Assembly (NCBI GenBank): GCA_963580285.1
Contig: CAUZLF010000240.1
Span: forward strand, 44,777-108,776
Source of the DNA: Lucinisca nassula
Lineage: Eukaryota; Mollusca; Bivalvia; Lucinida; Lucinidae
Direction of reading: 5' to 3'
DNA: 64,000 nt
Below the pieces are notes generated by a model. It worked only from the letters and a program-made list of their open reading frames with translations. It made no database searches and had not been told where the DNA came from. The translations under genes were made by a program, and so were the position numbers. Positions 20,806-32,394 of this stretch are shown here, one piece after another. The number at the start of each line of letters is the position of its first letter. Within the stretch, counting starts at the first letter, position 1.

Positions 20806-22200
20806 AGAAGTGAAGGCAATGATCAGGAATTGACACAATTAGCCAACAGCTCCCAGCAGAGACACCAAAGGGAAAGAAGCACAAACATGAAACAACTAAA
20901 CCCTAATGGAAACATCAATAACGGAAAGCCAAAAGGACAGTTACTTTCCCACAAAATGGTCAATTGACCATCCAAAACAAAATAATATAAGCGATACACA
21001 CACTAAAAGACAAACCATAACAAAAATAAACCGCGACATAAGAACCGCCTTTTAACGGTCAGCCTTTTAACGGTCAGTGGAACGAATTCCACTGCGGGTG
21101 GTGGGGTTGGGGTTGGGGGTGGCTTAAATCGATTTTACGTGGCCCCAATCCTCGCCCTTATTTCCGTAGCAAATTTGACAAATAATTTGTTCAGTCCGCA
21201 TGAAGACCTCCAAACTCATCAGTGCAACATCTCCGAGAACACAAAAATCAAACAACTGGAGATGAAACAACCGTGAGGACTCGACATACTATGGAAGCCG
21301 ATAGGGGACATTTTGACTTGTGACTAACGACTTGTGACTACCGACTTGCGACTTATGACTTTTTACTTGTGACTTTTGACATACCTCAAGCAACGGCCGA
21401 TTTCGGACAACGACGGCTAAGATTCCGGTAAGGCAAGCGATTTTTCTCCTTCTGTTTTATATTGTTTGAAAAATGCCACCGAAAAGATCATATGGTGGGT
21501 TATTTACTCTGATTTTGTGAATTTTTAAGACTTATGACTTGTCACTTATGAATTTTGACTTATAAGTTTTGACTGTCACTTATGACTTTTCACTTTCGAA
21601 TTGTGACTTTCGACTTATGACTTGTCACTTATGACTTTTGAGTTTTGACTTGCAACTGAAGACAATTTCTTGGCGCGAATCTAAAGTAATAGGGCATAAC
21701 AACACAGGCGGTAGTAAATTGTCACTAAAACAGAGTTGATAATACATGAAACAGGGTCTTCTAAGTGGCATTTCTAAACAATATACACCGGAATTGTCGG
21801 TGCCGTTGTCCGCTACCCGATATTTTTCGGGTTTGCACCAAAAGTCAACAAGTCATAAGTCGAAAGTGATAAGTCACAAGTCATAAATCACAAGTCAAAG
21901 TTATAAGTCGCAAGTCAAAAGTCATACAAAGATAACAAAAACAGAGTAAAAAACATAAACAAGTCTTCTTAATGGCATTCATCAAACAATATAATACCGG
22001 AGCAGCAAAATCGCTGGATGGACACCGTCGTTGACCGCCGTCTTCCACTGCGTCAGATTTGTCGAAAGTCAAAAGTCATAAGTCGCAAAAATTAGGCATG
22101 CAACTCCGACGTCGCAAGTCATAAGTCACAAGTTCCATACTCGACAGCAAGAAACCGCTGAAATGCTGGAGCAAAAGAAAACCAACAGTTAGACTCCGAG
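20806..22200 (-). repeat. Penelope-like 3' UTR with a foldback insertion
   Basis: It follows the tail at 55012-55609 (gaagtgaaggcaatgatc; ggaaagccaaaaggacagtt; ctgaaatgctggagcaaaag). It is split at ACTCGACA by the insert at 21287-22138. No coding part remains. Confidence 0.75.
21287..22138. mobile_element. Foldback element with arms of 7-bp repeats, 8-bp duplication
   Basis: The direct repeat ACTCGACA lies at 21279-21286 and 22139-22146, and the related tail at 55460 has the site once. The left arm is a loose tandem of GACTTNT heptamers. The right arm is the same in reverse (AAGTCAN). The middle (about 21660-21840) is unique. The terminal inverted word ATGGAA is very short. No protein is encoded. 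Confidence 0.78.
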
Positions 22201-22202
22201 AC

Positions 22203-22484
22203 CATCACGAAAACTCGCCTTTATAATTTTGACCCCCTTGAACCCCACTTTTATAAAGTAAAACTGGGGTTTCCGGGGGTATACCTTATTTTTCTTATTT
22301 CTGCTCTAAAATATAGACTGTGGGCACTCGTTAGAACCGCCTCATCGAGGCGGTTCTAACGAGTGCCCACAATCTATATTTTGAGCAGAAATAAGAAAAA
22401 TATCACAATTTTTCATCATTAAATTTTCTTTTTTTTTCGGCGATAAAGGTGGCAATGTATTTGTATAGGCGTGTTTGCGTAATG
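22203..22484 (-). mobile_element. MITE family A, full copy
   Basis: Both ends are present (catcacgaaaactcgcc and ggcgtgtttgcgtaatg). The central hairpin is nearly perfect around cctcatcgagg and is the best example in the window. Confidence 0.88.
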
Positions 22485-22956
22485 CAGAGAGACAAGCCGT
22501 TTTATCCTTATCATGCTGGATATTTCAATATGACAGACTCCTTCCAGACTTTCAGCCATTTGTGTTGAATGATTTCAATTTTTACCTTGGACTCAGAGGT
22601 GGGGGGGGGGGGTCCAGATCCTGATCTGCTGGCTTCTAAGATCTTGATTTAAGGGGTATGGGAAAACATTCAGGGGAGGCAGCTCCTGCAAAAGTTGTTT
22701 TGTCTCCCATGCCAATAAAGGGAAGAATTTGCTCCTTAGGACCAAATTCAAGGAGCAAATTCTTTCCTGTAAGGGTAGTGCCTTTTTCTTGTGGGACAGG
22801 GCTTATGGAAAAGCGGACAGGAAGTCCCGAAAGTTGTCTCCCTTTGAAAAATGGGAGAAAAATCTGCCAGATATTTCCTTTCCCCTTAAATTGTTTATAA
22901 AACAAAGAAATATCCGTGTGCTGATTGATGAGGGTTCTTAAAACAACTGAGACTGC
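22485..22956. other. Unclassified stretch with small inverted repeats
   Basis: A G run lies at about 22600. There is a short inverted pair, gaatttgctcctta and aggagcaaattc, at about 22725-22765. A related gctccc/ggagcaaat theme appears at 39750-39785. No gene is supported. Confidence 0.35.
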
Positions 22957-23264
22957 TTTACGAAAAAAACGCCTATTCAAATACACTGTAACCTTTATCG
23001 CCGAAAAAAATGAAACTTTTAAGATGAAAAATTGTGGTATTTTTCTTATTTCTGCTCAAAATATAGATTGTTCGTACTCGTTAGAACCGCCTAATCTATA
23101 TTTTAGAGCAGGAATAAGAAAATGAGGGGGTTCTAACGAGTACCCACAATCTATATTTTAGAGCAGAAATAAGAAAAATAAGGTTTACCCCTGTTAACCC
23201 CAGTTTTACTATATAAAAGTGGTGTCTAAGGTTGTCAAAATTATATAGGCGTGTTTTCGTGATG
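22957..23264 (+). mobile_element. MITE family A, rearranged hairpin
   Basis: The ends are ttacgaaaaaaacgcc and ggcgtgttttcgtgatg. The hairpin centre has gained an extra copy of the lower right arm: after ccgcc it goes straight to taatctatattttagagcag and then repeats the arm in full. Confidence 0.8.
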
Positions 23265-23379
23265 CGTGCATGTAGCTAGTATGTCTCTCTTTCAACGGCG
23301 TTGAAAAATAACAACATGGGATACATCTTGGATAAAACCAACAAACCATATAAACACGCATTAAGAAAATCGGCTCTGG

Positions 23380-24908
23380 GGTTGGTAATTCGAAGCCATC
23401 GTAAATATATCAACTTAAGATGTACTTAAGACATACTTAAGGTGACCACCGTAAAATTTATGGTCTCGTTATGCCGGTAACTGAAAACCTGTCGTATCGT
23501 TTCCATAAAGTTATGACCATCTTACCACTTACGATTTACCTGTGTAATTTTTAATCTCGTGCAAAGCGCTTCGGAAACTTTTTGTAAGCCAGGGCATAGC
23601 AAAATAAAATAACGCTTAACATCTTACTATAAATGATAATACCGGGGTTTGTTTAACAACAAGGCAGCCTTTTTGATTTTTATTGTTGGAGCCTTTTTCT
23701 GCCAGAGAAGGCTTGGGTTGCGGTATCATAATAGGCAAGGTTCTAAATAAACTATGGGATAAGAAACAATGACACAACTGGCGACCCCTTCTCTACATTT
23801 TCTCCTGTGGGCGCGGATCTTTGCTTTGGTGAATCGTGTATACAGCCGAATCTTTAAATGCATAAGCTGATCTGCGGTTCCTGCTCAGCAGTCCTCAGGA
23901 CAGGGCGTACAATATAGAAAATTCTTCATGGTAACACATGTTTGCTTTCCCACCTAACCAAGAATTTTCTCCCATTACCATATATTTATCTGTATTGTAC
24001 CCACCCCACCCCCCTCCTCCCCCACGTGTGAGACACAATATGGGATTAAACATGGTGTCTCGAGGAAGATTTTGAATAACATAATTCCCACGCGAGGAAT
24101 CCCCTGGTCCATTGAGAAACTTTTTTGATCGCTATCATTACATGAAAACTTACTTGTGCAAGAAAAAGGTGTGAAGTAGGAAGCGAGAAATAGGAAGTAT
24201 TTGTTTGTTTTATTTGAGGTTTAACGTCCCCGTCAACACTGTAAAGGTCATTTTGGAGCCGTTGCTTCCAATTTTGTGGGACTTTTACCCGACATTGAGA
24301 TGAAATGACATCTCAAGCCCTGTCGCACAATGAAACCAATAGGGTTTATAAGCATGGACGGTCCGCCTCGCACCACGGTTCCTGGGCAGGCTTAGATCCT
24401 CTAAGCGATTTACCAGTACTACTGTGCGGGCCGGATTCAGCTCTGCGTGGAAGCATCATGCAGCCCATATATTTCTTCAAGCCCCTATGGGCGGGGCGTT
24501 GAAACTGGAAGTTGAAATAGGAAATAAGAAGTGAGCAGTCATGACTGCTATTTCTCAAAATCAAGACGATTGTGGTCAGTAGTACACTTATTGTACAGTC
24601 TATACTATCTTATTTCTTTTTTCTTCTTCTTTTCTTCCTTTGTTGACATGACTATTGCACACACAAATAAACAGCTTGTAGTAGATAGATGTACAACGTC
24701 TTTTCTTATGCTTCTGTGTAGTGTCTGTTTCTCTCGAAATAGTTAAGATGAGGTTACGGCATGCCTGAGTTGTCCGTAACTTTACGATATGGTTAAGTTG
24801 TCTCCATAAATTACGGTACTTTCGAGTTACTCACACTAATCGCTACGAGTTGATTAAGATATACTTAAGGTCGTCGTAAGCCTTAAGAGAGCTTCGAGTT
24901 ACCAACCC
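23380..24908. mobile_element. TIR element K, copy 1
   Basis: The ends are inverted repeats, GGGTTGGTAATTCGAAG at the left and the reverse of GGGTTGGTAACTCGAAG at the right, flanked by CTG on both sides (23377-23379 and 24909-24911). Near the left end are three CTTAAG-type words. The interior matches copy 2 in two blocks (23380-23805 and about 24530-24908). A family E copy sits between the blocks at about 24198-24500. No transposase is seen; the superfamily is uncertain, the 3-base duplication being the main clue. Confidence 0.8.
24198..24500 (-). mobile_element. SINE-like family E copy inside element K
   Basis: The tail is at the left (ttgtttgttttatttgagg). Body words include gacatctcaagccctgtcgc. 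The far end is ccccatgggcgggg-like (gcccctatgggcgggg). Confidence 0.7.
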
Positions 24909-25698
24909 CTGATTTTCTCCCTCCATGCACGGACTTTTTGGTTTGTTATTGTACTTTTCGCCCACTTGAAGACCCGCCGACGCAAAATATCTCCAATTTC
25001 CTCCTCATTTTCGCGTCTAAGAGGAGACGTGTTAATCATGGGTTGGTAACTCGAAGCCATCGTAAATATATCAACTTAAGATGTACTTAAGACATACTTA
25101 AGGTGACCACCGTAAAATTTATGGTCTCGTTATGCCGGTAACTGAAAACCTGTCGTATCGTTTCCATAAAGTTAAGACCATCTTACCACTTACGATTTAT
25201 CTGTGTAATTTTAAATCTCGTGCAAAGCGCTTCGGAAACTTTTGTAAGCCAGGGCATTGCAAAACAAAATAACGCTTAATATCTTACTATGAATGATAAT
25301 ACAGGGGTTTGTTAAACAACAAGGCGGCCTTGTTGGAGCCTTTTCTGCCAAAAAGGCTTGGGTAGCAGCATCATAATAGGCAAGGTTCTAAATAAACTAT
25401 GGGATGAGAAACAATGACACAACTGGCGACCCCTTCCCTACATTTCCTCATGATGTGCCATGCCTAAGCTCATATTAGCATCAATTACTTGAAAGTGTCT
25501 TAAACAAATTGTGCAATATCTTTCAAAAATGGCAGAGACAAAAATTACAAAAAAAAAGAAACGAAAACCAAACTATACACAGGAAAAATTAGAAACACTT
25601 GAAGACTAAGTTAATGATAGGAAGACATTTCTCAAAAACAAGACGACTGTGGTCAGTAGTACACTTAGTGTACAGGCTATACTATCTTTTACCTTTTT

Positions 25699-27006
25699 TA
25701 TGCCCCCCCCCCGCATCGGCATGATGCCGGGGCCATATAGTTTTTCGGTTTTCCATACTTGCGTACGTGCGTACATGTGTACGTCCGTCTGTACGTGTGT
25801 GTGTACGTGCGTACGTGATCCTGTAACCTCAGGTTAAGGTTTTTGTAACACGTAGAGTGTGTGTGTGAATTCGGGTTTAACGTCGCTTTCAACAATTTTT
25901 CAGTCATATCACGACGGTGTCCGGTTGCGACAGGGAGCTCAATGCTCACTTTTATAGTGCTGCCTCACTGAAGTATCATGTCCCAGACACATTACATGAT
26001 ACCACACCCAGTCACATTATCCTGACACTGTGTCGACCGGTCCTGGCTCTGCCCCGTGGATCTGGGTGCCGGGCGGGGGGCGGCTGTTGCCGTTCTTGGC
26101 GACTTTGGTATGTCGCGGCGCGGGACCGGGCCCGTGATCTCCCGTTCCCCGGAGAGGTCACTCTACCAACTGAGCTATCGGGGCCGGTGTGTAACAGGTA
26201 GAGCCTGAACTTTTAGAACTCATATTTTCCTAATCATTTGATTGAACTGGTTCATCTATGGTATGATTATAGATATAGGTCCAAAGTTTTATTCAGCGAT
26301 ACCCCCACCCATGACCATGACCTCAAGGTCAAGGTCACAGACTTAGAAAATTTTAATTAGATATTTTAAGAGTTGATATTTTCCAAATCGTGTGATGGAT
26401 TGATTTTATGTCTGGTATGATGTTAGATACCTGTCCATTTTATTCAGCGATACCCCCACCCATGCCCGTGAGCTCAAGGTCAAGGTCAAGGTCACAGATT
26501 TAAAAAAAAAATTATTAGATATTTTAAGAGTTTATATTTCCAAATCGTATGATGAATTAAGTTTATATTTGGTATAATGATTGATACTGGTCCAATACCC
26601 CCCCCATGCACGTGCCCTAAAGGTCAAGGTCACAGACAAAGATTTTTTTATTTGAAATTTATTAAGAGCTCATACTCACCAAACCATATAGATTTGCTTC
26701 ATATTTGGTATGATGGTAGTTACAGGCTCAAAGTTGTATATACCCCCACCCCTGACCTCAAGGTCAAGGTCACAGACTTAGTCTTATTATGTTTTTTCTA
26801 AAGTTTTAGGGCTCATATTTATAGATTGGCTTCATATTTGGAATGATGATAGATACAGGTCCCAAGTCTCATTCGCCCATACCAACGACTCTGCCCATGA
26901 CCTCAAGGTCAAGGTCACACACGTAGAAAATTTTGTTGCAACATGGATTTTCGGGGTGAGGCGGGGCCCTTGGCGGGGGCATCTGTGTCGTCTGGACACA
27001 TTTCTA
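25699..27006. repeat. Tandem array, about 145 bp x 5, with AGGTCAAGGTCA motif
   Basis: It begins tatgccccccccccgcatcg, then a (GTACGTGC)-like run, then units with tcaaggtcaaggtcac at about 26323, 26473, 26620, 26757 and 26903. It ends cttggcgggggcatctg and tttctagtt. The start and end C and G runs are complementary. The array is interrupted by a SINE at 25858-26190. Confidence 0.82.
25858..26190 (-). mobile_element. tRNA-derived SINE, family 3, inside the array
   Basis: It is a reversed sister of 11273-11632: tail gaattcgggtttaacgtcgc at the left, A-box ctctaccaactgagctatcg at the right. The duplication GTAACACGTAGAG / GTAACAGGTAGAG (12 of 13) flanks it, at 25845-25857 and 26191-26203. Confidence 0.9.
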
Positions 27007-27458
27007 GTTCTTCTTTTCTTCCTTTGTTGACACGACTATTACACACAAATAAACAGCTTGTGCATAATAATTATTACGTACCACATATATACATGTTTAT
27101 CGGAGATGTATAGATCTTTCTATATATGGGTTATTCTGCTAAATATAACATGTATCTGCCTTAATACTATACCATACAATACATGTATCGCATATCATTA
27201 CTAAAAGCAACCCTGTGTGCCGAGAAAAAAGTAGATAGATGTACAACTTCTTTTCTTACGCTTCTATGTAGTGCCTGTTTCTTTCGCAATGGTTAAGATT
27301 AGGTTACGGCATGCCTGAGTTGTTCGTAACTTTACGATATGGTTAAGTTGTCTCCATAAATTACGGTACGTTCGAATTACTCACACTAATCGCTACGAGG
27401 TGATAAAGATATACTTAAGGTCGTCGTAAGCCTTAAGAAAGCTTCGAGTTACCAACCC

Positions 27459-28130
27459 CATATTTATTTCTCAACAAGCTGGAAGGTAAACACGCGAAAG
27501 CGCACACCACGCATTTTGTTTCAGCACGTGTTTCTTCAAAATTTATAGACGGATCTAATGTTTTGACACGTGACTTTGTTTACACTTCACTGCGCATGGG
27601 CCAATTACCTCCCCTGTAGAGTACCTTGCTATCCCATAAAATTAAATGAACCTTATTATTTTGTATTTTTGAAGTATTAAATGATATAGAACCAGTTTCT
27701 TCTGACATTTTATCGCACTTTTTGTTGCCTAAAAGCGTTATTAAACTACCCACCATCATACCAAAACGTAGTCGATGCGCTTTATTCAACGAACGGAAAT
27801 AAGATTGAAGCAGGTATATTTTCCATCCAAATTTATACGAAAAAGAAGCAGTTTAATGCCCATAATGTTTTGTGGCAAACAGTTTTGATAGAACGACGGT
27901 TTAACAGTATTAATTAGAGAAAACAATTCGTGCTACATCAACGGTAGAGTATGGAACGGGAAGTTTGTTGCCCACCAGATAAAACGTGGCTAATGGCCGT
28001 TGACCTTTTGTGACGTAAACTTTGGATGTGTCTATTAGATTGTAAGCTGTGACAGTTCTTATTAATATGGTACACAACTACGGAAAACTAATAGAAATAT
28101 GTATTATTATTTGCCCCTTATCTAAAATAC
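27459..28130. other. AT-rich stretch, nothing recognised
   Basis: A short frame exists on the - strand at 27580-27789 but lacks any known motif. No element ends were found. Confidence 0.4.
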
Positions 28131-28143
28131 AGACATCACTTGA

Positions 28144-28443
28144 TTTTGTTTGTTTGTATTGAAGTTTAACGACCAAGTCAACACTATTTTAGGTTATTTT
28201 AAGCCGGTCAGTTTGCCTATCCACACTTTTCCTTACACGTAAGCGGTTAACCAGTACAGTGCACATTCTTTCGCCAGAAACTGACAACTGCCCTTCTTGA
28301 ATCAGGGGAAAGGAAAGAATAACCGTAGAAAAGATTTCATGATCAATCTACACGAAAGAATGTTGCCGACCCCGGCAGGTATCGAAACCGCGTCCTCCTG
28401 ATCATCAGTCAGACGCGCATCCGACTGAGCTACCGAGGCCGGC
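28144..28443 (-). mobile_element. tRNA-derived SINE, family 2, with target duplication
   Basis: On the - strand the A box TAGCTCAGTCGGATGCG and B box GTTTCGATACC are clear. The body ends in gtcgttaaacttcaatac and a (CAAA)n tail. The duplication AGACATCACTTGA / AGACATTACTTGA (12 of 13) lies at 28131-28143 and 28444-28456. Confidence 0.92.
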
Positions 28444-28617
28444 AGACATTACTTGAGAACATTATATTAGTGTATATGTTTGGCAGTTTATTAGTGACTT
28501 TGTTTTATAAAACTGCTCTATTTAACAGACTGATACCCTTCTCGTTGAAAATTTTACGTTACTATGGACATAATCAGTAACTTATAATGACTTTGTTTCC
28601 ACAGCCTTTCATTGTAT

Positions 28618-28925
28618 CATAGAAGTGAAGGTAATGATCTGGAATCAATGCAATTTACCCACAGCTTCCAGGGAAAGAAACACAAACATGACATAACTAG
28701 ACCCTAATGGAAACATCAATAGCGGATTGCCAAAGGGACAGTTGCTTTCCCACAAAATGGCCAATTGGCTATCCAAAGCAAAATGATATAAGCGATATAC
28801 ACACTCAAACCACAACAAAAATAAACCGCGAGAGAAGAACCGCCTTAAAAAGGTCAAACCGCGAGAGAAGATCCGCATTGAAAGGTCAGTGAAAAGAATT
28901 TCATGGAGGGGGGGGGGTTGCTTAA
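28618..28925 (-). repeat. Penelope-like 3' UTR fragment
   Basis: It matches the tails at 15715 and 55012 (gaagtgaaggtaatgatc; ggaaacatcaatagcgga; ccaattggctatccaaa). It ends after the G run at about 28910. Confidence 0.7.
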
Positions 28926-28961
28926 AGGCCGTTTATCATTAGAATGACTACGAAATAATCA

Positions 28962-29232
28962 CATTACGAAAACACGCCTATACAAATACATTGTAACTTT
29001 TACCACCGAAAAATAAAAAAATTCAGATGAAGAAAATCGTTATTTTTCTTATTTCTACTCAAAACATAGCTTGTGGGTGCTCGTTAGAACCGCCTCGACG
29101 AGGCGGTTCTAACGAGTACCAACAAGCTATGTTTTTGAGCAGAAATAAGAAAAATAATGTTTACCCCTGCAAACCCCAGTAAAAAAGTGGGGTTCAAGGG
29201 GGTCAAAATTATATAGGCGTGTTTTCCTGATG
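28962..29232 (+). mobile_element. MITE family A, full copy
   Basis: The ends are cattacgaaaacacgcc and ggcgtgttttcctgatg. The central hairpin is well kept (gttagaaccgcctcgacgag). Confidence 0.85.
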
Positions 29233-29419
29233 AGGTGCAGCTGTTCATAAACCAATGATGTTGTTAGTAAACCGTCGACTTGGTATGGCAAAGTCACATT
29301 TGTACCAGAAAAAAGTAAATAAATAAATAAATTCCTCCTGCTTGAACTGTATAGTTTGACCACTAAGCTAATGGTTGTTTTTCAATGGTTTCTGCTTGCA
29401 TTTTGTAACAAAAATCACC

Positions 29420-29580
29420 TCAACAAGTCCGTCAAATGAACACCCCTCTAAACCCAACATTATACAGAAAAACGGGGGTGTACATGCTCTAAGACAAAGG
29501 TTGTGGGTTCTCGTTAGAAGCTCCTCAGTATGGCGACACTAAAGAGCACCAGCAACCTAAGCAATTTAAAATAAGAAAAA
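29420..29580 (+). repeat. MITE family B, decayed
   Basis: The left end caagtccgtcaaatgaacac is clear. The hairpin is diverged (cgttagaagctcctcag). A family B right-end phrase (ggagatatgaaagaatgcac) appears only at about 29998, after a family E copy. Confidence 0.6.
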
Positions 29581-29707
29581 CAGTAAAATGCCTTTATTAA
29601 GACCACGTTTGTGATTGTTTAACAGTCCCAACGGTGGTCACTTTGAAGAGGACCCTGTGTAGAAAACACAAAGAAAGAAGAGCTGAAACGTTTAAAATGT
29701 TTGTATG

Positions 29708-29977
29708 TTTGTTTGTTTGATTTTATGTTTAACGTCCCCGTCAACACTATATAGGTCATTTTGGAGACCTTGCTTCATATTTCGTGGGACATTTTCCCGA
29801 CATCTTAAGCCATGTCGCCCAATGAAACTAATAGGGTTTATAAGCATGGACGGTCCGACTTGCACCGCTTTGCCTGGGCAGGCTTAGATCCTCTAAGCGG
29901 TTTACCAGTACCCGTGTGCGGTCGGATTCAGCTCTTGCAGCCCATTTATTTCTTCAAGCCCCGACGGGCGGGGCCGG
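29708..29977 (-). mobile_element. SINE-like family E copy
   Basis: The tail is at the left (tttgttttgattttatgttt...aacgtccccgtc). The body is standard and the far end is ccccgacgggcgggg. It separates two parts of a family B copy and is therefore probably the later arrival. Confidence 0.65.
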
Positions 29978-30141
29978 AAACATTAAAAATAAGCTTTGGA
30001 GATATGAAAGAATGCACTATGTAACAATGTGGTCTTTGTTGCATTGGTAGTTTTTTTTGTTTTTTTTTTAATTTGTGGCACTTCCTGTCCATCTTCATAT
30101 GTACTTTTCCTAGCCTTGCGGCTTTTGTTGGCTTGAGATGG

Positions 30142-30143
<2 letters not shown>

Positions 30144-30231
<88 letters not shown>
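30144..30231. repeat. (GT)n microsatellite
   Basis: About 44 near-perfect GT units. Long open frames of Cys-Val on + and His-Thr on - are by-products of this run. Confidence 0.97.
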
Positions 30232-30233
<2 letters not shown>

Positions 30234-30375
30234 TTGGACTGCTCCCGAGTAACTTTATCGATCATGAAATGTGCGAAAGTTGTATTGTGTCGCACTACCG
30301 TAAGCATATTTCTGGGACAATTTTGTAAAGCAAAAAGTTTGACACAATTATTTACAGAACTATAATTACAATAAC

Positions 30376-30503
30376 AAGTCCGTGTTATGAACACCCCGTA
30401 AACCCCACATTATATAGCGAAAATTGAGGTTTATATGGGTATGCATTATATCTTATTATTTCTGCTGCAAAATGTTTCAATGAGGCGGTTCTAACAAGCT
30501 ATA
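30376..30503 (+). repeat. MITE family B fragment
   Basis: The left arm (caagtccgtgttatgaacac; ggtttatatgggtatgc) leads to half of the hairpin (caatgaggcggttctaacaa). The rest is replaced by family F. Confidence 0.6.
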
Positions 30504-30504
30504 A

Positions 30505-30830
30505 TGAGCTATAACTATTCTATAATAAATTGCCGTTATAAAGAATCCCAGTTAGGCGGGTGATAGCTTATAAAAGGTCTTTTCCACATCATTACACCAA
30601 GAAACAAATGTTATAGACATTTGTTAGAATCGCCTCGAAACATTTGTTTCTTGGAGTATTATATAACAATAATCTTTCATGACTATGGACTCGATTTGGG
30701 CATTTCCAACCCGAGGAAAGCCCTCGTATTTGAGACTAAACCTTGAGCTAAGAATTCATTCCATTGAAATTGTCGTTATAACGAGTTTTGCCGTTATAAC
30801 GAATGTCGGTATAAAGAGGGTTGACTGTTT
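30505..30830 (+). repeat. Family F repeat
   Basis: It matches 59609-60002: gccgttataa words, tttccacatcattacacc, a hairpin (caagaaacaaatgttatag with its partner), caatctttcatgactatgg, and closing cggtataaagaggg. The hairpin core gttagaatcgcctcg resembles that of families A and B. Confidence 0.65.
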
Positions 30831-30897
30831 GAAGTGACAAGAGGGATGTTCATTACATGGATCGTGGGAGGTTGGGTCGTGTAACTTTCAGTGCCGG

Positions 30898-31315
30898 GGT
30901 ATTCTTGCACACCAGACAAGGAAATCCGTGATTTTACCCTGGGATAGAAATTTATGTTCCGACTCTGGTGTTCCGACCCCAAATCGAATATAATCGCGTG
31001 TTTGATAAATGCACAGGTTGATTACAACCTCATGCGCGGCGTCGTCATGCATGACGTCACTAAAAATTCCTGTTGTGTCATCACAAAATGGCGGACGTCG
31101 GTAACCGAAGTGACAGCAGCATTAAAAATTCGTAATAGAAATGGAAGGTATGCAAGAAAAAGAATCCTATATGGGTTTGAGGGGTGGATAGAAAAATCCG
31201 TCCCTCGGGATCACTGTCCGGCATCACTCGGTAAGCCTCGTGATGCCGGACAGTGACCCTCGGGGCGGATTTTTCCATCCACCCCTCACACCCATATAAG
31301 ATTCTTATATTCTAC
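30898..31315 (+). repeat. Family I repeat with complete hairpin
   Basis: The first part matches 19330-19600. The second part is a long hairpin at 31158-31307: left arm aagaatcctatatgggtttg, right arm its near-reverse ending cccatataagattctt, centre cactcggtaagcctcgtg. Confidence 0.7.
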
Positions 31316-32394
31316 TGCTTAGACTTTAGTAGGGTAAGGACCTGCTGTGCTTGCAGTAGATGTGTGGCTGTTTTCTTCTTTCTTTCTTTTTCTTCTACCG
31401 TGTCCTATCTTTTCTTTCTCCTAATGAACCATCTTTTGAGATGGACGGTTGCTTGAGGACACGGCCATCGGCTGTTCGGCTGTTGTCAGATACTGTCGGG
31501 GTGTGTGTGGGGTGTGTGTGTGTGTCTTCGGAGGGGGTGTGGTATTCCGCTCAGAAGGTCTAGGCCAGTCCGGGAATAGAAAAGGAATAAAATGAAACAA
31601 ACAAGCACAGAGGTGACACTTGCATCCATACGCTGATTACGCTGAAATGCGTGAGCAGAAGATTACAGAATATTGACTTAACATAAAAGTATTAGTAAAT
31701 GTCTTGTAGATAATGGGTAAATGAGAGAGTAACAAAACATAGAAAATGACTTTACTAAATTCAAATATAATATTTCTTTTAAAATAAATGAATTTTGTTT
31801 CGAATTATCTTAACGTTGCCAAATGTGCACTAGAATATGATAAACGGACGACCTGGCCACTTTATTGCAACCCTACAACTTTCACCATGTAGTCAGGAAT
31901 CTTTGACCCTCGTGTTAAACAAAATTATAGCTCATGCACATGCTATTAAAAGATTTATTATATCCATATCAGATCGTCTACCGGATATTGTTAGCTTCAT
32001 GAAGGAGACCCTATCAGACAGACCTCGAACCATTAATCTGATCCACAAAATGTACTTAGTTTCTGTATCGCCCCTGCCCATCGGGGTTTCGAGAAATAGA
32101 TTGGACTACATCATTTCATTACATATTATTATGTAGCCCTCAGTGCTGACAGAAGAGAAGTCCTCTGTCTTCAACAGGAAAGGGGCTTCCCTGGGCAAAA
32201 TCAATAATTTTCTAACTGTTGACTAGAGTGTACATTATTGATTTTCCCCTTAAGTGCCTCAGTCAGGGGATTCAACAAGAGCTACTAATCACCCTATTAA
32301 GGGCCGCTTTTGATCTGCCATAGACAGTATATCACAGGGGGCAATAAAACAATTATGAACACACGGTGTGTCCTACTGTATAAGAATAAATGTC
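31316..32394. other. Unclassified stretch
   Basis: It holds T/C-rich sequence at about 31370-31420, a short (GT)n at about 31500 and a scrap of family E at about 32065-32115 (gcccatcggggtttcgag). No gene is supported. Confidence 0.4.

Larger units (their letters stand above)
25040..27458. mobile_element. TIR element K, copy 2, enlarged by insertions
   Basis: It has the same inverted ends as copy 1 (GGGTTGGTAACTCGAAG), flanked by CAT on both sides (25037-25039 and 27459-27461). It differs by a satellite array with a SINE at 25699-27006 and an extra stretch at about 27053-27230. The two K copies lie 131 bases apart in the same orientation. Confidence 0.8.

Noticed and set aside
25649..25949. 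Small Cys/Thr-rich secreted peptide frame
   Set aside because: It arises from the GTACGTGCGTACG run and adjoining array sequence.
30110..30394. Open frames of Cys-Val and His-Thr repeats
   Set aside because: They are translations of a (GT)n microsatellite.
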